64,000 nt of DNA, taken from the NCBI GenBank assembly GCA_944320385.1, contig CALUHH010000009.1, forward strand, positions 1 to 64,000, in the 5' to 3' direction. Positions within the stretch are counted from its first letter, which is position 1, and every line of letters starts with the position of its first letter. Below are positions 60,295 through 64,000 of this stretch, in pieces. The position numbers were made by a program, and so were the translations under genes. The stretch is from an uncultured Atopobiaceae bacterium. Lineage in GTDB: Bacteria > Actinomycetota > Coriobacteriia > Coriobacteriales > Atopobiaceae. The notes under the pieces were generated by a model, which worked only from the letters and a program-made list of their open reading frames with translations, ran no database searches and had not been told where the DNA came from.

Positions 60295-60498
60295 ATGACG
60301 TGCTCGACGCTGTGCACGCTCGACCGCCGTCTGCAACAGCTCTGCCTTAAGAACGGCGTCAACTGCGTCTGCGGTCTGGATGTTGACGACGAGCGCTGGA
60401 CCGTCCGCGTCGAGGCCGAGGTGGGGCCAGCGGGAATGGGCGGCATCACGCGCGAGGAGCTCGAGCGCGCGGTTTGCCGCGATGCGAACGGGGTATAA
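60295..60498 (+). CDS. Small Cys-rich hypothetical protein
   Basis: A 67-residue frame from ATG 60295, with six cysteines mostly in the first half (MTCSTLCTLDRRLQQLCLKN, GVNCVCGLD). A short amphipathic tail follows (REELERAVC). Codon choice fits the genome. The only ribosome site is AGAGAAA, and the start lies ten bases after a repeat array, so translation is uncertain. No family recognised. Confidence 0.4.
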   Translation: MTCSTLCTLDRRLQQLCLKNGVNCVCGLDVDDERWTVRVEAEVGPAGMGGITREELERAVCRDANGV

Positions 60499-60545
60499 GC
60501 GCCGATAAGGACATGGTTCTTAGACGGTCAAGGCGGGTGGTTGTG

Positions 60546-60941
60546 ATGCGGCTGTCTCTTGGTCAGGTCTTGAGGCTCGCGGGCGTCGCGGTGTTCACGT
60601 GCGTCTTCTGGTGCTGCGCCCTGCTGGACGGGGAGGGCGCCGCCTATCCCTTCTTGATTGCGTGCGACCTTGCGATCATCTCGATTCTCTTCATCGACCT
60701 GCTTCTCTCGCGGCGCGGTGACGACGGGCTACGCCTTGCGGGTGCTGCGCGCACTGCCTGCGTTGCCCTTGAGATCGTCTGTGGAGTCCTCACGCTGATA
60801 GTCATCATCGCCGACGTGCACGTGGGGGTCTACGACCTGTCAACCTGGATGCTCACCGTGCTGATATGCCTGCCAGGCGACCTGGTGTACCCGTCCCGCG
60901 ACGCACCAAGCTACGACCCGCCGCTCCCGCCGCAGCGTTGA
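60546..60941 (+). CDS. Small membrane protein, unknown function
   Basis: A 131-residue protein with four hydrophobic segments (LAGVAVFTCVFWCCALL; FLIACDLAIISILFIDLLL; CVALEIVCGVLTLIVIIADV; LSTWMLTVLICLP) and a proline-rich tail. No family recognised. The ATG at 60546 is chosen because it opens directly on the first helix with GGCGGGTGG upstream. ATG 60513 in the same frame is the alternative and would add a basic leader. Confidence 0.5.
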   Translation: MRLSLGQVLRLAGVAVFTCVFWCCALLDGEGAAYPFLIACDLAIISILFIDLLLSRRGDDGLRLAGAARTACVALEIVCGVLTLIVIIADVHVGVYDLSTWMLTVLICLPGDLVYPSRDAPSYDPPLPPQR

Positions 60942-60960
60942 CATGCCCGGCGGTTACGTC

Positions 60961-61054
60961 GGGTGTGTACACCTCACGAACCGCCCGTTCTTCTCGCCAA
61001 CAGCTTTGAGCTGCGGGTTTTCTGGCCGCACTCGATGGGGGAGTGTACACACCC
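60961..61054. repeat. TGTACA-type inverted repeat element, copy 4
   Basis: GGGTGTGTACAC (60961-60972) is mirrored by GTGTACACACCC (61043-61054). The core holds CCCGTTCTTCTCGCCAACAG and CTTTGAGCTGCGGGTTT, the best match to copy 1. Confidence 0.82.
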
Positions 61055-61072
61055 TCAAAATGGAATCAAATT

Positions 61073-61102
61073 GGGCCCCGGCGCCATGCGACGCCGGGGC
61101 CC
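61073..61102 (-). terminator. Terminator of pta
   Basis: GGGCCCCGGCG pairs with CGCCGGGGCCC, loop CCATGCGA. Read on the minus strand it follows pta and runs into AATTTGATTCC. Confidence 0.75.
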
Positions 61103-61125
61103 GCTTGCGGCAGGGGCTGCCCCCG

Positions 61126-62121
61126 CTACTCGTGCATCTCGGCCATCTGGGCCTGGACGGCGGTGATGGCGACGACGCCCACGATGTCGTCTGCGGAGCA
61201 GCCGCGGGACAGGTCGTTCACCGGCTTGGCGATGCCCTGGAGGATCGGGCCGTAGGCCTCGGCGCGGCCGAAGCGCTGGACGAGCTTGTAGCCGATGTTG
61301 CCGGTCTCGAGGTTGGGGAACACGAGCACGTTGGCGTGGCCCGCGACCTTGCTCTCGGGGGCCTTGAGGGCCGCGACCTCGGGCACGATGGCGGCGTCGA
61401 GCTGCAGGTCGCCGTCGATGGCGAGCTCGGGCGCCTTCTCCTTGGCAAACGCGGTGGCCTCCTGGACCTTCTTGGCGGTGTCGCCGCCGGCGGAGCCCAT
61501 CGTGGAGTAGGAGAGCATGGCCACGCGCGGCTCGACGTCGTCCATGAAGGTGGCGAAGGAGTTGGCGGAGGCGATGGCGATCTCGGAGAGCTCGTCGGAG
61601 GTCGGGTCGATGTTGAGGCCGCAGTCGGCGAAGACGAGCGTGCCGTCGGCGCCGAACTCGGGGGTCTTGGTGCACATGACCATGAAGGCCGAGACGAGCT
61701 TGGTGCCCGGGGCGGTCTTCAGGATCTGCAGCGCCGGGCGCAGGGTGTTGGCGGTGGAGTGGCAGGCGCCCGAGACCAGGCCGTCGGCGTCGCCCATCTT
61801 GACCATCATGGTGCCGTAGTAGGTGGCGTCCATCATCTGGGCGCGGGCCTGCTCGATGGTCACGCCCTTCTTGGCGCGCAGCTCGGCGAACTTCTGGGCG
61901 TAGGCCTCGTGCTTGGGAGCGGTGGGGGAGGTCGGGTCGATGACGGTCACGCCCTCGACGTCAATCTTGGCCGGGTCGCCCAGGATGACGAGGTTGGCGA
62001 GGTCCTCGGCCACGATGGCGCGCGCGGCCTCGATGGTGCGCGGGTCCTCGCCCTCGGGCAGGACGATCGTCTTCTTGTAGGCCTTGGCGGCCGCCTTCAT
62101 GCGTGCGAGAAAGTCACTCAT
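61126..62121 (-). CDS. pta: Phosphate acetyltransferase
   Basis: A 331-residue single-domain Pta making acetyl phosphate from acetyl-CoA. KTIVLPEGEDPRTIEAARAI, DADGLVSGACHSTANTLRPA, AMLSYSTMGSAGG and NVLVFPNLETGNIGYKLVQR are hallmarks. The long N-terminal regulatory domain of the E. coli enzyme is absent, as in Firmicutes. Start: ATG at 62121 with AAAGGGA. It works with ackA at 50 kb and adhE at 34.5 kb. Confidence 0.95.
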   Translation of the reverse strand: MSDFLARMKAAAKAYKKTIVLPEGEDPRTIEAARAIVAEDLANLVILGDPAKIDVEGVTVIDPTSPTAPKHEAYAQKFAELRAKKGVTIEQARAQMMDATYYGTMMVKMGDADGLVSGACHSTANTLRPALQILKTAPGTKLVSAFMVMCTKTPEFGADGTLVFADCGLNIDPTSDELSEIAIASANSFATFMDDVEPRVAMLSYSTMGSAGGDTAKKVQEATAFAKEKAPELAIDGDLQLDAAIVPEVAALKAPESKVAGHANVLVFPNLETGNIGYKLVQRFGRAEAYGPILQGIAKPVNDLSRGCSADDIVGVVAITAVQAQMAEMHE

Positions 62122-62322
62122 GGTATCCCTTTCGACTCTTCACAAAAAGCCCTTGATGGCGCGCGCTCGTCCCGCTAAGTGTGCTTATCGGCGGTGTGGG
62201 TGACGGGCACGGAACCATTATACGGTCGAGGTGTTAGAATCTAACGACGATTGGGCGAGCGAGAGGTTCTTCTCGCCCCGCCGCCCCGGCGGCACGCACG
62301 CAAGGTCTTCGAGAGGACAGGT

Positions 62323-63525
62323 ATGAACATCGAGAACGGTCTGCCCGCGGGCTTCAACCCCGACTGCTATGACGCCATCGTCGTTGGAGCGGGCTACGCC
62401 GGCGTCGTGTGCGCGCGCCGCCTCGCCGAGTCGTGCGGCTTCAAGGTCGCCATCCTCGAGCGTCGCGACCACATCGCCGGAAACGCCTACGACTACGTCG
62501 ACGACGCGGGCGTTCTCGTGCACAAGTACGGCCCGCACATCTACCACACGACCAACGAGCGCGTGAACCAGTTCCTCTCCCGCTTCACCGAGTGGACCGG
62601 CTACCAGCACAAGGTGCTCGCCAACATCCACGGCACGCTGATGCCGGTTCCCTTTAACCACCGCTCCCTCAAGCTCGCCTTTGGCGAGGAGAAGGGCGAG
62701 AAGCTCTATCAGAAGCTCGTCGCGACCTTCGGCGAGAACAAGAAGGTCCCCATCATGGAGCTTCGCGAGAAGAACGACCCGGAGCTCGTCGAGGTCGCCG
62801 ACTACGTCTTTGAGAACGTCTTCCTGCACTACACGATGAAGCAGTGGGGCCAGACGCCCGACCAGATCGACCCCTCGATCACCGGGCGCGTTCCCGTCTT
62901 CGTGGGCGACGACGACCGCTACTTCCCGGGCGCCCCGTTCCAGGGCATGCCGGCCGAGGGCTACACCGCGCTCTTCGAGCGCATGCTCGAGCACGACCTG
63001 ATCTCCGTCTTCCTGGGCGTCGACGCGCGCGACCTCATCAAGGTCTCCGACATGAGCGTCTCGGTCTGCGGCAGGCCCTACGGCGGCGAGGTCATCTACA
63101 CCGGCCCGCTCGACGAGCTCTTTGGCCTCGACCTCGGCGCGCTGCCGTACCGCACGCTCGACATGGTCTTCGAGACGCTCGACGTCGACCAGTTCCAGCC
63201 CGTGGGCACCGTCAACTACACCACGAGCGAGGACTTCACGCGCATCACCGAGTTCAAGAACATGACCGGCCAGGTCGTCCCCGGCAAGACCACGATCATG
63301 AAGGAGTACTCCAAGGCGTACACGCCCGGCAGCGGGGAGACCCCGTACTACGCCATCCTCGAGGACGAGAACCTCGACCTCTACCGCCGCTACCGCGAGC
63401 GCGTCGACGGCGTCGTGAACTTCCACTGCGTGGGACGCCTCGCCGAGTACCGCTACTACGACATGGACGGCGTCGTCGCCTCGGCGCTCGACCTCTCCGA
63501 CGAGATCGTCTCGCAGCACAACTAA
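62323..63525 (+). CDS. glf: UDP-galactopyranose mutase
   Basis: A 400-residue flavoenzyme making UDP-galactofuranose for cell-surface glycans. The FAD motif YDAIVVGAGYAGVVCARRLA is followed by ERRDHIAGNAYDYVDD, HKYGPHIYHTTNERVNQFLS and VNYTTSEDFTRITEFK (substrate site). The C-terminal GRLAEYRYYDMDG is conserved. Start: ATG 62323 after GAGGACAGG; the frame is open to 62251 but lacks a ribosome site there. TAGAAT at 62235 is a possible -10. It is followed by a glycosyltransferase, suggesting a surface polysaccharide locus that continues to the right. Confidence 0.95.
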   Translation: MNIENGLPAGFNPDCYDAIVVGAGYAGVVCARRLAESCGFKVAILERRDHIAGNAYDYVDDAGVLVHKYGPHIYHTTNERVNQFLSRFTEWTGYQHKVLANIHGTLMPVPFNHRSLKLAFGEEKGEKLYQKLVATFGENKKVPIMELREKNDPELVEVADYVFENVFLHYTMKQWGQTPDQIDPSITGRVPVFVGDDDRYFPGAPFQGMPAEGYTALFERMLEHDLISVFLGVDARDLIKVSDMSVSVCGRPYGGEVIYTGPLDELFGLDLGALPYRTLDMVFETLDVDQFQPVGTVNYTTSEDFTRITEFKNMTGQVVPGKTTIMKEYSKAYTPGSGETPYYAILEDENLDLYRRYRERVDGVVNFHCVGRLAEYRYYDMDGVVASALDLSDEIVSQHN

Positions 63526-63539
63526 CGATTGCGCCTTGG

Positions 63540-63565
63540 GCGGGCCCCGGCAGCACGGGGCCCGC
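63540..63565 (+). terminator. Hairpin between glf and the glycosyltransferase
   Basis: GCGGGCCCCG pairs with CGGGGCCCGC, loop GCAGCA, then TTCGTG. The T-run is weak; it may only reduce readthrough. Confidence 0.6.
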
Positions 63566-63591
63566 TTCGTGCGCGGCCACAGAAGGAAACG

Positions 63592-64000
63592 ATGAGCATG
63601 ACCGCCAAGACCACCGCTCCCGCCAAGACCATCACCTTTGGCATCCCCTGCTACAACTCCTCCGCCTACATGGACCACTGCATCGAGTCCATCCTCGAGG
63701 GCACGGGGTACGCCGAGGACGTCGAGATCGTCATCGTGGACGACGGCTCGACCAAGGACGACACGCCCGCCAAGGCCGACGCGTGGCAGGAGCGCTACCC
63801 CCAGATCATCAAGGCCGTCCACCAGGAGAACGGCGGGCACGGCGCCGCGGTCATGAAGGCCGTTGCCAACGCCAGCGGCGTCTACTTCAAAAACGTCGAC
63901 TCCGACGACTGGGTGGACGCCGACGCGGTCCGCGCCCTTCTCGAGAAGCTGCGCTACTTCATCGGCCTGGGCGAGCACGTCGACCTCGTCATCACCAACT
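63592..64000 (+). CDS. Family 2 glycosyltransferase, 5' part only
   Basis: The first 136 residues are visible; the gene runs off the window. The GT-A start ITFGIPCYNSSAYMDHCIES is followed by VEIVIVDDGSTKDDTPAKAD and the DxD-like FKNVDSDDWVDADAVRALLE, all standard for GT2 enzymes. Start: ATG 63592 with AGAAGGAAA. With glf upstream it probably transfers a sugar to a surface polymer. No stop or frame break is seen up to 64000. Confidence 0.9.
   Translation, partial: MSMTAKTTAPAKTITFGIPCYNSSAYMDHCIESILEGTGYAEDVEIVIVDDGSTKDDTPAKADAWQERYPQIIKAVHQENGGHGAAVMKAVANASGVYFKNVDSDDWVDADAVRALLEKLRYFIGLGEHVDLVITN

Overview
The window is high-GC DNA (my impression is about two thirds G+C) with dense, short-spaced genes and a strictly fermentative, anaerobic gene set: ferredoxin-dependent indolepyruvate oxidoreductase, formate-tetrahydrofolate ligase, AdhE, acetate kinase, phosphotransacetylase, ATP-dependent PEP carboxykinase and PTS sugar uptake. 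This mix of actinobacterial base composition and Firmicute-like fermentation enzymes (class II GalT, FchA, a ThrS without TGS domain) suggests a gut or oral Coriobacteriia, probably an Olsenella/Atopobium-like Atopobiaceae. That is an inference from gene content; there is no rRNA gene here and no search was run.

Layout. 0.2-9.4 kb: an ABC exporter pair, decayed MarR/MATE genes, two aldo/keto reductases with a LysR regulator, a nitroreductase and an EamA transporter with back-to-back promoters and early terminators, a DUF2798 membrane protein and tcdA. 9.8-13.6 kb: iorA-iorB-paaK (aryl-pyruvate to aryl-acetyl-CoA/aryl-acetate metabolism). 13.9-19.1 kb: galM-galK-galT divergent from a LacI regulator. 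19.2-25.6 kb: a folate/formate block, fhs-fchA-folD-focA-folE, then folC. 25.7-28.8 kb: a zinc-ribbon membrane protein and thrS with a candidate leader peptide. 28.9-34.3 kb: a hexitol PTS locus (DeoR regulator, medium-chain dehydrogenase, PfkB kinase, MtlA-type EIICBA). 34.5-37.9 kb: adhE and an APH-like kinase. 38.0-41.9 kb: an exported protein, folA-thyA, a small membrane protein, a Nudix hydrolase and an acyl-ACP thioesterase. 42.0-44.1 kb: a Gfo/Idh oxidoreductase and azlCD. 44.6-51.1 kb: lipid kinase, RNase D, zinc metallopeptidase, xseAB, HIT protein, ackA. 51.4-58.3 kb: a HipA-like kinase, a glutamate-type ABC transporter with a C26 hydrolase, GNAT and a LacX-like epimerase. 58.5-64 kb: pckA, two small proteins, pta, glf and the start of a GT2 glycosyltransferase.

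The most unusual content is non-coding. (1) A 10-mer, GTYCTTCTCG (Y = T or C), or its complement occurs about once per 1.1 kb (about 58 hand-counted copies, both strands, genes and spacers), the density and pattern expected of a DNA uptake sequence. (2) Five arrays of a 25-26 base unit beginning ACGCAT and ending GGCACC, always with one head-to-head switch of orientation. (3) One array at 44.1-44.4 kb of 26-base repeats with a strict 40-41 base period, five copies direct and three inverted around a central hairpin. (4) Several families of long inverted repeats (TGTACA type, GGGGACAGTCCCC type, CCCCGGAGG type) placed exactly at gene ends or between genes of one operon, in places supplying stop codons and abutting ribosome binding sites. 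No tRNA, rRNA, IS transposase, phage or CRISPR-Cas gene was seen.
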